NCBI GenBank assembly: GCA_034336665.1
Contig: CM067566.1
Span: 18,644,330 to 18,708,329 of the forward strand
DNA from: Luscinia megarhynchos
Lineage: Eukaryota > Chordata > Aves > Passeriformes > Turdidae
Length of the DNA stretch: 64,000 nt
Direction of reading: 5' to 3'
Shown: positions 54,401 to 64,000 of the stretch, in pieces
How positions within the stretch are numbered: position 1 is the stretch's first letter
How the letters are laid out: every line of letters begins with the position of its first letter
Made by a program: the position numbers and the translations under genes
Notes under the pieces: model-generated
The model's database searches: none
What the model was told of the DNA's origin: nothing
What the model saw: the letters and a program-made list of their open reading frames with translations, nothing else

Positions 54401-56632
54401 TTTTTTTAGCCAAAGCATGAAATGAAGTCACAGCATCTCATTTGATAGGAAGGAAATGAAATAGAAGGATCCACATGCCGCATGCATATATCTACACAAT
54501 TATGGTTTTATACACTCTCTTTACTGTCTTAAGTTTTTAGAGCAAATGAGGCAAGATTGATTTTTGATTCCTTGAAGGTGAAAAGGAGACACAATATTGA
54601 GAGGGAGTTTGAAAGAATCAAACAAATGACTAAAATTAGGAGGAATGTGTGGAAAAAAAATATTTGGCAAAAAAGTGGGAAAGAAGAAACAGAGATGATA
54701 ACTGAGAATTAAAGGAAAATTACTTTAAAAATGCAGTTACTGCTTCTGAGTTCAAAATTCAACAGCAAAAGGAAAGTATTGCACTAGTAGGAAATAGATG
54801 GAAGGGAAAAGAGCTTGAAAAAGAGAACAAGGGAATTTTTTTTTCCCGCCTGGCTAGTGCTCCCTGGAATGTGTTATTATTTTTTGTATGATTCTTGGAT
54901 GATTTAGCCAATTTTGTTTATTTTTTCCTCTTGTCTGTGTAATGACTCCTAAGTGAACAGAACCTGTCAAAATGGAGTTAATGAGCAACTGTGATAGATG
55001 ACAACTGCCGTGGATCCTGTATTTACCACATCTAGGGAGTGCTGAAAGGGGAAGCTAAACACCTCTGAAGTAACCAGTCACTTGACATTGCTATGCAGCT
55101 CTATGTCAAAGATCTTAGCTCTAGTAAGGTTCAGGATAACTGGCCAGGTTACTCTTCCTGCTTCTCCTTCCTGTCAGCAGTGACTGTGATGTGTGGGGAC
55201 GTGTTTGAGGGCTGTTGTCCCCTGTATCACACCAGTGCAATGATGACAGTTCTGGGTATTATGATGAATGCATCATGAATCAGAGACGCTGGGGGTGCTA
55301 TAAAGGACAGACACAGATGGGATGCTGCAGAGAACTGGCACACAGGCTGGTGTAAAGAGTTAAATATGTGCAGGACTGCCAGGCAATGAGAGACACATTG
55401 AAATACTATGCTTCCTGTGAAAGAAAAGTCACGTAAGCGATGTTTAATTTAAGTGCTGCTGAACTCAGCAAATAGGTGTTCTACATATCACTTTCCATGC
55501 TTCCAGATCTTTAATTCACTGATGGTTTCTGTATTCTCTTGACCTGCTGTAATAATCACTGCTTCACCTATCCAAGTGGCTGACTTGCTCCATGGGGGGA
55601 AAAGCCAAGACTCAGAAGTCCCCAGCTAGCTGCTCAATACAGGACTCCGAATTCAGCATTCAGAGATTTTTGGCTGCTGCAGCAATTTTGCTATTGTGCT
55701 TCTAATTGTTTCATTCCAGAGGGGATATGCAATGTGTCAAAAGATGAAAATATTAATAGAGACTATCATGTATCATTCGCTACAAGTAGCTTCCTTTTGC
55801 AAAGGACAAAGCTATGAACTGATAAACTGAGGGTTAGGATTAAATCAGCCATTTCTATGGAGATAACTTCAGAGAAATATAGCTCTTCCTAGTGCTGATC
55901 AACTGCTGATCCTACTCCAACTTGTAATGAAAGGATTAGATGACAAGTGTCACCAGCATTATTTCTGATGCTAAGAGATTGCTAATAATGTGATAGAAGT
56001 CTGCTGTGAATATTGCATGAGGAAGGTTATCTATAGCATAAGTTGAGCAGGGAACTTGCTTTTTTGTACCCTGACAGCATAATTACAAATGCTTCTTGCT
56101 CCTTACACATGTCAGCTCTCTGCTTCTGCTGTTAGTTTATGAAGTAGTGTAGTGTGCTACAAAATCTGTCATGGTCCTTCTTGACCTAGAAAAGTCTGAG
56201 ACTGGATGATCCAAAGTTATGAAAATCAATGTTTTTTCTCCCCAAAGAGTATTGCCAGACTTTGGGTGCTGCTCAAATATGTAGATAAAGCGGGGATTAA
56301 CTTTTCCTAAATAAGCTAGCAAACTAATTATTTGAAATAAAAGCACAGCAGTGGGTAGCAGGACACTTAATATCTGTTTCAGCCCCTACAATGAAAATTC
56401 TTGTTGCCTCAGTTTAACCAGTTCTGTTTGACAAATGCCTCATAGAGGAGTTGCTTAGCTAGTGCAGTTAAGTGGTTGGGAAGATTTTCATAGATCTTTG
56501 ACAAAAGATACAACTCTAAAGTGTTCTTATTGTGATTTTGCTCACAGCTTTATGAATATTGTATACAAAGTTTTATTAGTTCTGTTTGATAGAAATAAGA
56601 AATCATTCACAGCTGGTAACAGCTTTTACGAA
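51493..56632. other. Noncoding stretch, no gene seen
   Basis: Mostly unique sequence. The segment from 52,880 may be the end of a minus-strand LTR (listed separately). Frames such as 52,295-52,564, 53,404-53,634 and 53,891-54,151 (minus) were considered and none resembles a known protein. Confidence 0.5.
52880..52960 (-). mobile_element. Possible end of a minus-strand LTR
   Basis: On the minus strand the sequence has AATAAA (tctaataaacc), then a pyrimidine-rich stretch (cttgtctctccc), ending in ...cacgaca; on the plus strand this is tgtcgtgg at 52,880. A poly(A) signal about 30 bp before a CA end is the layout of an LTR R-U5 region. I could not identify the opposite LTR end or a target-site duplication, so an ordinary gene-free AATAAA remains possible. 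Confidence 0.3.
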
Positions 56633-57219
56633 TGTGCTTGTTTTAGTTGGGGTAGAGGTAATTTTATTCATAGTAGCTAGTGTGAGGCTATGTGTGGGAT
56701 TTCTGCTGAAAACATTGTTGATAACAGAATGTTGTTTTAGCCATTGCTGAGCAGTGCTTCCATAGAGTCGAGGCCTTTTCTGCTTCTCACTCCAGCCCAT
56801 CAGTGGGGAACACTGGGAGTACACAAGGAGTTGGGAGGGGACACAGCTGGAACAGCTGATCCAAACTGACCCAAGGGGTATTCCATACCCAGTGGCATCA
56901 TACTCAGCAGATGTTGCTGAGAGGAAGAAGAAAGAAGGGGAGATGTTTGGAGTGATGATATTTGTCTTCCCAAGTCACTATTACCTGAGGAAATTTCTTC
57001 TGATTTCGTGGGCATGCTGAACACCTGCCTGCCCGTGGGAAAGGGTGAATTATTTCCTTGTTTTGATTTGCTTGTGTGAGCAGGTAAACTGTTTTTATCT
57101 CAACCCACAAATTTTTGTCACTTTTAGACTTCTGATCCTCTCCCCCATTCCATTCCACTCAAGGGGTGTGAGTGGCTATGTGGTGCTTTGCAGCAAGCTG
57201 GGGTTAAACCATGATAACA
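56633..57219 (+). mobile_element. Solo LTR of an avian endogenous retrovirus
   Basis: About 590 bp matches a widespread bird LTR family in order: 'tagttggggtagaggtaatt', 'ttcatagtagctagt', 'gctgaaaacattgttgata', 'gctgagcagtgcttcca', 'ttgggaggggacacagctgg', 'aaggggtattccatac', 'tttgtcttcccaagt', 'ctgaacacctgcctgccc', 'ttgttttgatttgcttg', 'aaactgtttttatctcaac', 'gattctctccccca'-like sequence, and the end 'ctggggttaaacca...aaca'. It can be read as starting with TG (56,633) and ending with CA. The canonical promoter part (tcatgctcagtatataaag) is eroded here to 'tcatactcagcagatg', so the TATA box appears lost. No internal retroviral sequence is adjacent, hence a solo LTR. Class assignment is from memory. 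Confidence 0.85.
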
Positions 57220-60199
57220 GGTAGTCTTGCTAACTTGTCATTTTGTTTAAAAAATACGTTTGGAGTTTTCTTTCCTACTTTTATAATTTATTTAATTTGA
57301 TCCATTCTAGTCTCTGCACTTGAATTTCCTGCATGATTAATTCTATAATATTAAAAATGTGATGAAATGCAAACTTCATAAAACTGACGGATAATTATGT
57401 TTCTTATGTTAGTCAGCGAAACGAATGATGAAAAAAACACTATGGCCTGATCAAAACCATTAAATAATTTAAAATGAGGACTTCAGAATCAGGTTAGAAG
57501 AATTATATTGAAAATAATGGTTATCTTGCTTTATAAGCTTTCTGATGTGTCCTATCTTTTGCAGAGCTTTTTTCTTGAGAATGTTAAGCACATATTTGTA
57601 GTTAATTTGCTGATACTATGTGCGTGAGCTATTACTTTTCCTTAACTTCAAATTGTGCAGTTCATTCTTTTCATTCCTAAAAGGATAAAGGCTAGGATTT
57701 TCCAAAGGAGCTTAGAAAATTTAGGTCTAAATTTTAAAAGGTGCCTGAAGATTCAGATAGATGCCTAAGGGGATTTTTCAGAAGCATTCAGCTTTGTATT
57801 AGAAGAAATATAAATGGGTATTGAAATTCTTGAAAATCATACTGGGTTTGTATCAGTAGCCTTTAATTCCTACAGGTATTAAAATTGCCTTCTTTGGCTA
57901 TGTCTGTTTTAGTAAGTAGTGCAACACAGTAGGAGCAAATTTGTAGAGCAAAATGATTCTGAGAATCTGACATTCACATAATTTAGTTTGGGGGTGTTTG
58001 TCTTGAGAAGAGCACAAGTCCTGTCCCAAAGACTGAACTCTAATTAGCAGATGGAACACATTATATATGTCACAGAATCCCAGAAGAATTGTTTAGAACG
58101 AATGCCTGGAAGTCCTCTAAGTCCAGTGTGCAGCTAGCCCAAGTCAGCAGTGAATTTATTGACTCTTGACCAGTGAAGAGTACTTTGGAAATCCAGCCTG
58201 GACCTTCCAAGATGCAGCTTCTCTTATTTTTGGCTGCATCTTGGGATATTGTTGTGCTTGTATTGCATCTCTACCAAGATAACTCTGGCTCTCTGTTTTG
58301 TTTCCTGTCCAAGCTGGGAGCATTAGTATGGAAGCACATGAAGCAGGGCTGTGCAATTGCAGCCCTTTCCTATGCAGACTTTCTCCACACATACTGCTTT
58401 TTAGCTTACTTCTGGATGTGGACCCCTAGTTCAAAGCTCTCCCTGGCAGATCACCATGTCTGTCTCTGAGTGCACTAGGAAGAGAGAAAACAAAGCCTTA
58501 CTGGATGCCTTACTGGCATCCAGTTGTTCCTCTGCCACATATATCTATTCGTCTCCGAGTCTTTCCTGTTGTCCAGAAGGATAGAAGAGAACCCCATTTT
58601 GAATTCCATACATGTTTTCTTTGCACCATTAGCCCTAGCAGCATGGTGCAGTAGTCTACCCTTGGTAAGCCTCCAGGATTTCCCTTCTGTCAGGGATGTC
58701 CTATGTTGTCTGTGACTTCTTGACATTTTGATTGCCCCTGAAGTAAAAACAGCTTAAGCTGTCAGAAATCTTATTTACTCAGAGTCCTGGTTGGAAAATG
58801 TTAATTGAAAAAACAAATGAACAAACTCAGAATGGATATTCTACACGGGTGTTATTGAACTGCAATACATTATTGGGCAGAGGTTTTGCTTTGAACCTCC
58901 CTTAGTCTGGAGTTGAGAATTCAGTGGATGTTTCTAAATCGCCTGCACAATTCTGGTCCCTTGATTGTCCATCAAAATAATGTTCTGCTTTTATTCCCTG
59001 GCATCTTTCAAAAGCATTCCCTGTTCAGTCAGTCTAGATTGACCCCATGAAGTCTCTTACAGTCTTCTGCAGGAACACACTGGAAGCTCCAGTGAGTTTC
59101 CAGCCTCCTTATATTTTACTATTGGTAGAGAGCTGTAAAGAAAAGTAAAAATACAGTTCTTACTTGTAATCTGAAGACTGAGGTGTTATATCCAAAATGA
59201 TGTTTATTTACTGAGACAATAGACCAGATACATGACTTCCCTCTACCCCTATATATTCCACATAGAGAAAATTAAAAAAAATGTATAATTCGTGACTGTC
59301 CATATAGGCATGTTATAGCAGTTACATATTGCTGTAGATACCTTAAATGTCAGTTTTGTCATGCAAAGTATTGCAAGTCAATTAGAATTGCCTTAAGCTT
59401 CTACTTTATTATTATGGTTATCAGATACTGGGTGCACAATCTGGTTATGGTGAAGTAAGATCTAATTTTCCAGGCTGTCAGCTTACTGCTTGGGTACATT
59501 ACCTTATACTACTGTGAAGTAAAATTTGTCCTTTCCATGGATTAGTTGCTTTTTTCAAGTTCCTCTCTAAGTTTGGCCCACAAAATCTTGTTTGAGTGTT
59601 CATTGCCTCAAGGAAATATATCAGGGTTGGAAAAAGTGCTTTCCTCTTGTGGAAGCTTTGCTGTTTTTTCCCCCCATCAAGCTTTACTTTTGTTTTTATA
59701 TGGTTTTGTCCTTAATTAGGCTCTTAATTACTTTCTCTGAAACCACAGTAAGTCTCATTGCTTTGTAATTCCCCTGATCTCCTGTGACTTCTTATTTTAA
59801 ATATAGATGGTGTTTTATGTGAACAGATTGTTATCCTCAAAAATAATTGCTGTTGTAAACCCAGTATTTTGCATCCTTTTCTATATCAACAGTACTTCAA
59901 ACTTTATTTCATTCAAATTTTCCAAGCCAGTTAAGTCTGGAAAATGTCAAATATATTGACTGTTTTTCCGTTATTGTGCTATATTCTCTGTAGTTCTGTG
60001 CTCATTGAAAAAAAAAAATGGTACTTTTTCCATTAGCACCATTCCATTTATGGTCACTCCTGGTATAAAGGAAGCATTAATTTCTTCCACAAAGAAAGTG
60101 GGGAAAAATAGGCAAGAGGGTCAGCAGTATCAGCCAACCTGGAGAAGGCAGAATCTCTGGTATGCCTTTTCACAGGATGGAAGGGTGTGTGCAGGAGAG
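57220..60199. other. Noncoding stretch with weak old-repeat traces
   Basis: No gene recognised. Beyond the candidate ancient repeat at 57,690, the segment at 58,070-58,140 (cacagaatcccagaag, then ggaagtcctctaagtccagt) vaguely resembles the 3' end of an old CR1 on the minus strand, too decayed to call. Frames at 58,156-58,726 on both strands carry no known domain. Confidence 0.5.
57690..57795. repeat. Possible ancient amniote repeat / conserved element
   Basis: Contains 'ggattttccaaaggagctta', 'atttaggtctaaatttt', 'aggtgcctgaagattcagat', 'gatgcctaaggggatttttc'. This alternation of 'attttcaaag', 'ttaggtgcct' and 'gcctaa...gattttc' is typical of an old palindromic repeat seen across amniote genomes. 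Recalled match only. Confidence 0.4.
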
Positions 60200-61713
60200 T
60201 GTCTGATGCTTTAAGGGTATCTGGTCAAGGACCTTTCCAATGCCAAGGGATAATTGGAAAAGGAGGAAGCCATAAACAAGAACACAGAAGGACATAAAGC
60301 TGACGAACAAATGATAAGGGAGGCAGTGATAGGAGCCAAAGTGATCAATCACACTAATTGATGGGAACCTGTGAGAGTGTCAGAATGTTTATTCCAGGGA
60401 GGTAATGTAGAGATCTGATCAGGGACCTTGTCTGTTGGGAATCCAAAGGAAAAAGGAGGAAGCCAGAAACCAAACCAACACCTGATACAGCGAACATGGA
60501 GACAGTGACAAAACTCAGACCTCACCACTCACACTAATTGTGGCTGTCAAGGAACCACAGATGCCACTTCCAGGAAGATCAGCCTGGACTTTGTAGCAGA
60601 TAAAATTGTCAACCAGAGGGACTCTGGATCAGGAGGTTGCCAAGGATGAACAGATAAGTACAAACCCATAGGGAACCTGCAGGGGAAGGAGACTGGTTGC
60701 TTGTAAAATGCTGCAGGTCAGTGCCCTGTGCCTGATCTCTGTAGTATGTCCTACCTTTTTATGTCTTATTAAATCTTTTCTTAGCTCACTCTGTGTCTGT
60801 GTGTGTGTTGCAAGGACTAAGTTCCAGTCACTGGTGAGACCTGTATGTGTGTCAGTGCTAGCTGCTGGAGTCAGGCCAGGGGTGAGGGTGCCTGTGTTGG
60901 CAGCCACTGGAGCCAGTGAGGCTGGAAAGAGTGTGGGGCTTTAACTTCCAGCCACTGGGACAGGAGCACTGTGTGTTCCCAGCTACTGGGAGCAGGAAGC
61001 AGTGGTGTGAGAGGGGAAAGTGAGGGATTCAGCACTGGCAGCTGAAGTGGGGGATCACAGCCTGTATGCCAGGTGTCAGCTGCTGCTCCATCTTCTCCAA
61101 CCAGGGGTGTGTGAGGGGTGAGGGCTTTGTTAGCAAATGTCATGGTGGTCCAGATGTGAGGAGGGGCCCTTGAGTCTGGGCTGGGGTGTTAGGTGGGCAG
61201 AAGGTCTGTGCTGGTACATCCAGGGAGACTTGAAAATGTCAAGTGCATGAGGGGTGAATGTGTGAGCCTGTGTGTTTGCTAGTGAGCACCAAGCTGGTTA
61301 GCTGGCAAGTGGGGACCTGGGTGCTGTGTGGGTACCCGAGGGAATGGAGAGTATCTGTATGCTTGTGGATCTAGAGATTGTCATGTGTCTGCCTGCTCTA
61401 GTGACCTCCTGTCTCTACCAGCTGAAGAGAAGGAGGGTATTTGGCTGGCTGGTTTGTGTTTATGAGTTCTGGGGGTAGGTGCACCTTGTCTGTGACAGCT
61501 TGTGTGACCAGCTGTGTCAGTGTCCTCTATGTCCATGTGTGTGTCTCTGGGACACATGTACAGCTTTGCTACTAGTAGAAGCTGCAGTCAGGCAAGCAGC
61601 AACCATGTCCCTCAGGCTGGGCAGAGACCAGGGGTCCCCAGGCACTGGGCTGGGCTCCAGCAGTTGTGCAAGAGAGTCCTGGACTGCAGCTGCTGGGGAA
61701 GGTGAATCTAACA
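60200..61713 (+). mobile_element. ERV LTR, probably of a songbird-type family
   Basis: Composition and words change abruptly near 60,200 and return to background near 61,720. The first part (60,221-60,560) holds two diverged copies of an about 185-bp unit. Near 60,768 an ATTAAA lies in 'cttattaaatcttttcttag', followed by the GT-rich 'ctctgtgtctgtgtgtgtg', a typical R-U5 arrangement. The GC-rich part (60,830-61,710) continues with phrases such as 'agctgctggagtcaggcc' and 'gcagagaccaggggtccc' that I associate with long songbird LTRs. TG at 60,200 and CA at 61,713 are possible ends, but no target-site duplication was seen. The GC-rich part could instead be the 5' untranslated leader of a truncated provirus. 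No gag/pol/env frame is visible; short frames are accidental. Confidence 0.6.
60221..60560 (+). repeat. Diverged tandem duplication, about 180-194 bp period
   Basis: Matching words recur in the same order: ctggtcaaggacct (60,221) and ctgatcagggacct (60,415); aggaggaagcca (60,261) and aggaggaagcca (60,454); cacactaattg (60,350) and cacactaattg (60,530). The offset falls from 194 to 180 bp, so indels separate the copies. Duplicated U3 segments are common in LTRs, where they often carry enhancer elements. Confidence 0.8.
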
Positions 61714-64000
61714 TCACTTAGGAGAATCATATTTTCAGATACTGCATCATCCCTTATAAATCCCTTTTAAAATGTTGTGGGCTACTTACAGATAGTAGCA
61801 TGACCTCCCATAGGAATAAACATTCAGAGGTTCTGCCTCTCCTTTCATTAAATTGTGATATACCTGTTGGTCTGCATTGGGCAAGAGCCTAGTAAACTAC
61901 AATTACTATTAATCAGAAGATATGGAATAACAGCCTGTATCTACTGCCTGCTCCTTTATGCACTCTCAAGTACCTGGGCCACCCTTGTGCTTTGTCCTTC
62001 CAAGTGGGAGCACAGGGTAGAGGTCTTGGCAGGCATGGAGTGTAGCACTGGGTTGGTGCAATGTGATAAAAAATGTGGGGAAGAAGATACAGGAACATGG
62101 GCTGGGTGGGTGAGAAGGCAGGAATATATTGCTTTATGATATAGAGTGTGTGACTGGAGGGTGTAAAGGATGATGCATCTAAGTGGCAGTTTGCAGTGAG
62201 ATGAGCAGGGAACTGGGGGCAGCCAGCTGAATATGGAAACTTCTTTCAGGATCAAAGGCTGACTACTGCCTAAGATAGCTCCAAATAAAAGTTGTGTCAA
62301 AAGCCATGTTGGATGTGTTTTTAAAACACTCATTGGGTGCTTTTCAAATCTTACCCTTACGAGCTAATAGTTCTCAGCACATAACTGCAAATGTTCAATA
62401 TACATATTTTCCAGGTAGAATGTCAAAATGTGAGGTTTGGAAATTCAAAAATAAAATAAATGGTCCTGTCTGTCATCCTGATGGCTGGAAACTGATCTGT
62501 TGCTGAGACTATGAGGAAATGCATGATCATGTAAGTGTGTAGGTAGGTTCTCTGCCTGTGTAAATTATTCACCTATTTCAATGATGTTTTGGTAGCTATT
62601 GACTGGTGATGATTCAGAGAGATCTCTTTTTATGTGTTGGTATGAACTAATGGACCATGTCTGTTGTCTGAGTGAAGGTAGGCTTGTAGTTCTCTGGTTT
62701 ACATAGTCTGATTTTTCTGCATTTCCCTTTTGAGTGATCACTTATATATAATGTGTGAACTTGTTATAGTTGGTTTCTGTAAGAAGAAAAAAGCAAATAT
62801 GTTTGAAGAGCTTATAGATCATTCTAGCTATCAATATGATACAAAATTAATAATTTCTAAAAATTCCTTCAGTGATGCATTGGTAATTACTATGTAATGC
62901 CATCTGGTTCAGAAAACTTTAGAAAAATAATACTCTGAATGAAGAAAATTCTAGTATCTCTCCTGTTTTATTTCAGTTTCCTGTAATTTTATACAATAAC
63001 ATGTCTGATATTTTTATAAGTATCTGTAGTGCAAAAAACCCTCCCATATATTTCCTGATAATTGAACTAAGGCTAGAAATTTTCTCTAAATCCCATTTCA
63101 GATCAAGACATTGATTTTATTTTGGATATATTTTTAAGATTGCTTTTGTAAATTATTTGTCCATAAAGGAGAAGTATAGAATAATATGTCTTCTCCTATT
63201 TATGGATTCTATAGATGTGACACTGTACATGGGCCTTATTCAAATATTCCTATTGTATCAGGAAAAAGTAATCCAAAAGTAATACATAGATATACATAAG
63301 AAATTGCCTTGGCAGTCATAGCTGATTTTTTAGTGTTTATTGTTTTTTTATCCGATGAGCACTGTATTCCAGGTTTTAAATCCCCTAGATGGCAGTACAG
63401 AATGCAGTATTTAAATGTTTCATACAATGCTATTAAATAGATGATGTTAAATAATTTTTCTCTGAAAAATAAACATCTATGAGTTGTTTAACAAAATGAA
63501 ATAAAAGGCAAGGCTTTTGTTTAATACATTAGTGGTATTTTGGCATGTTCTGATGTACAAAAAGTGGAACAGTGTGCTAGACATGTGCCAGATCACATAT
63601 AACCATTTCTGCTCGTGTGGTCCAGATGGTGGCTGTCAGTTTCAAATCCTGACTTGGGCCTCCAGGTCTGAATTGGAAAATAAGTGTGTTCAATCTAAAG
63701 GGATTAAAGATCAGGAGAGAAAACAAGAGTTGTTGTTTTATGTAGGAAGCATACTTGGCAATTGAATGTACTAAAATTGTCTACTGCAAAGAGTTGTTGT
63801 TTGAGACCATGTAAGAGATTTTAATATTTTAATTGGTATTTGAATTTCATGCTTTAGTTTCAGGTACCTTGCATACTGGACCTCGTGGGAATCCTGATAG
63901 TTTGTATTACTCCTGAGCATTTCTTTTGCAGTTGGTATGTCATTGTCTGCAGATCACTGCAGTAAATACTTTACTGTACTGCTGAAAAGAGAGAAAAACA
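61714..64000. other. Noncoding stretch, no gene seen
   Basis: AT-rich unique DNA to the end of the window, apart from the CTCF-like motif at 63,382. Short frames (61,855-62,139 plus; 61,956-62,333 minus) have no recognisable product. Confidence 0.55.
63382..63395 (+). promoter_or_regulatory. CTCF-like motif
   Basis: The sequence cccctagatggcag fits CCASYAGRKGGCRS at 13 of 14 positions (C instead of A at position 3), with the core TAGATGGCAG intact. It has the same orientation as the motif at 30,261. Confidence 0.4.

Noticed and set aside
58070..58140. Minus-strand CR1 3' end
   Set aside because: Only two short phrases fit and the expected following sequence is not recognisable, so it is mentioned only in the block description.

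Overview
The window looks like AT-rich noncoding DNA from a bird. I find no convincing protein-coding exon, no tRNA or rRNA gene, no CRISPR array and no operon-like organisation. The open reading frames are short, scattered over all six frames, often begin at non-ATG codons, and several lie in repeats. The assignment to a bird rests on interspersed repeats recognised from memory of repeat families: a CR1 LINE 3' end (24.29-24.60 kb), a CR1 ORF2 fragment (51.1-51.5 kb), two long terminal repeats (LTRs) of common avian endogenous-retrovirus families (37.4-38.45 and 56.6-57.2 kb), and a third LTR-like block (60.2-61.7 kb) that resembles songbird elements. A passerine is plausible but not shown.

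Layout. 1-14.3 kb is mostly unique AT-rich sequence, with a weak MIR-like remnant, a perfect ATA microsatellite of about 27 units at 6.18 kb, and a GC-rich patch at 9.2-9.76 kb ending in three 21-bp tandem units. 14.33-14.70 kb and 42.96-43.6 kb hold decayed fragments of an old amniote CR1/L3-type LINE. 14.7-37.4 kb is unique sequence with an ancient SINE-like piece (21.4 kb), the CR1 3' end, a perfect 13-bp-arm palindrome (16.1 kb) and a CTCF-like motif (30.26 kb). 37.4-38.45 kb is a solo LTR. 38.5-51 kb is again mostly unique. From 51 kb to 61.7 kb mobile-element remnants become denser. The last 2.3 kb is unique sequence with another CTCF-like motif.

The window is therefore best read as a gene desert or the inside of a very large intron, with regulatory potential (LTRs, CTCF-like motifs, possibly conserved ancient repeats) rather than genes. 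No set of genes works together here. I found no evidence for a new biological system. The most useful leads are the structured repeats and the sequences that could be exapted regulatory elements. Family names and boundaries come from recall, not from a database search.
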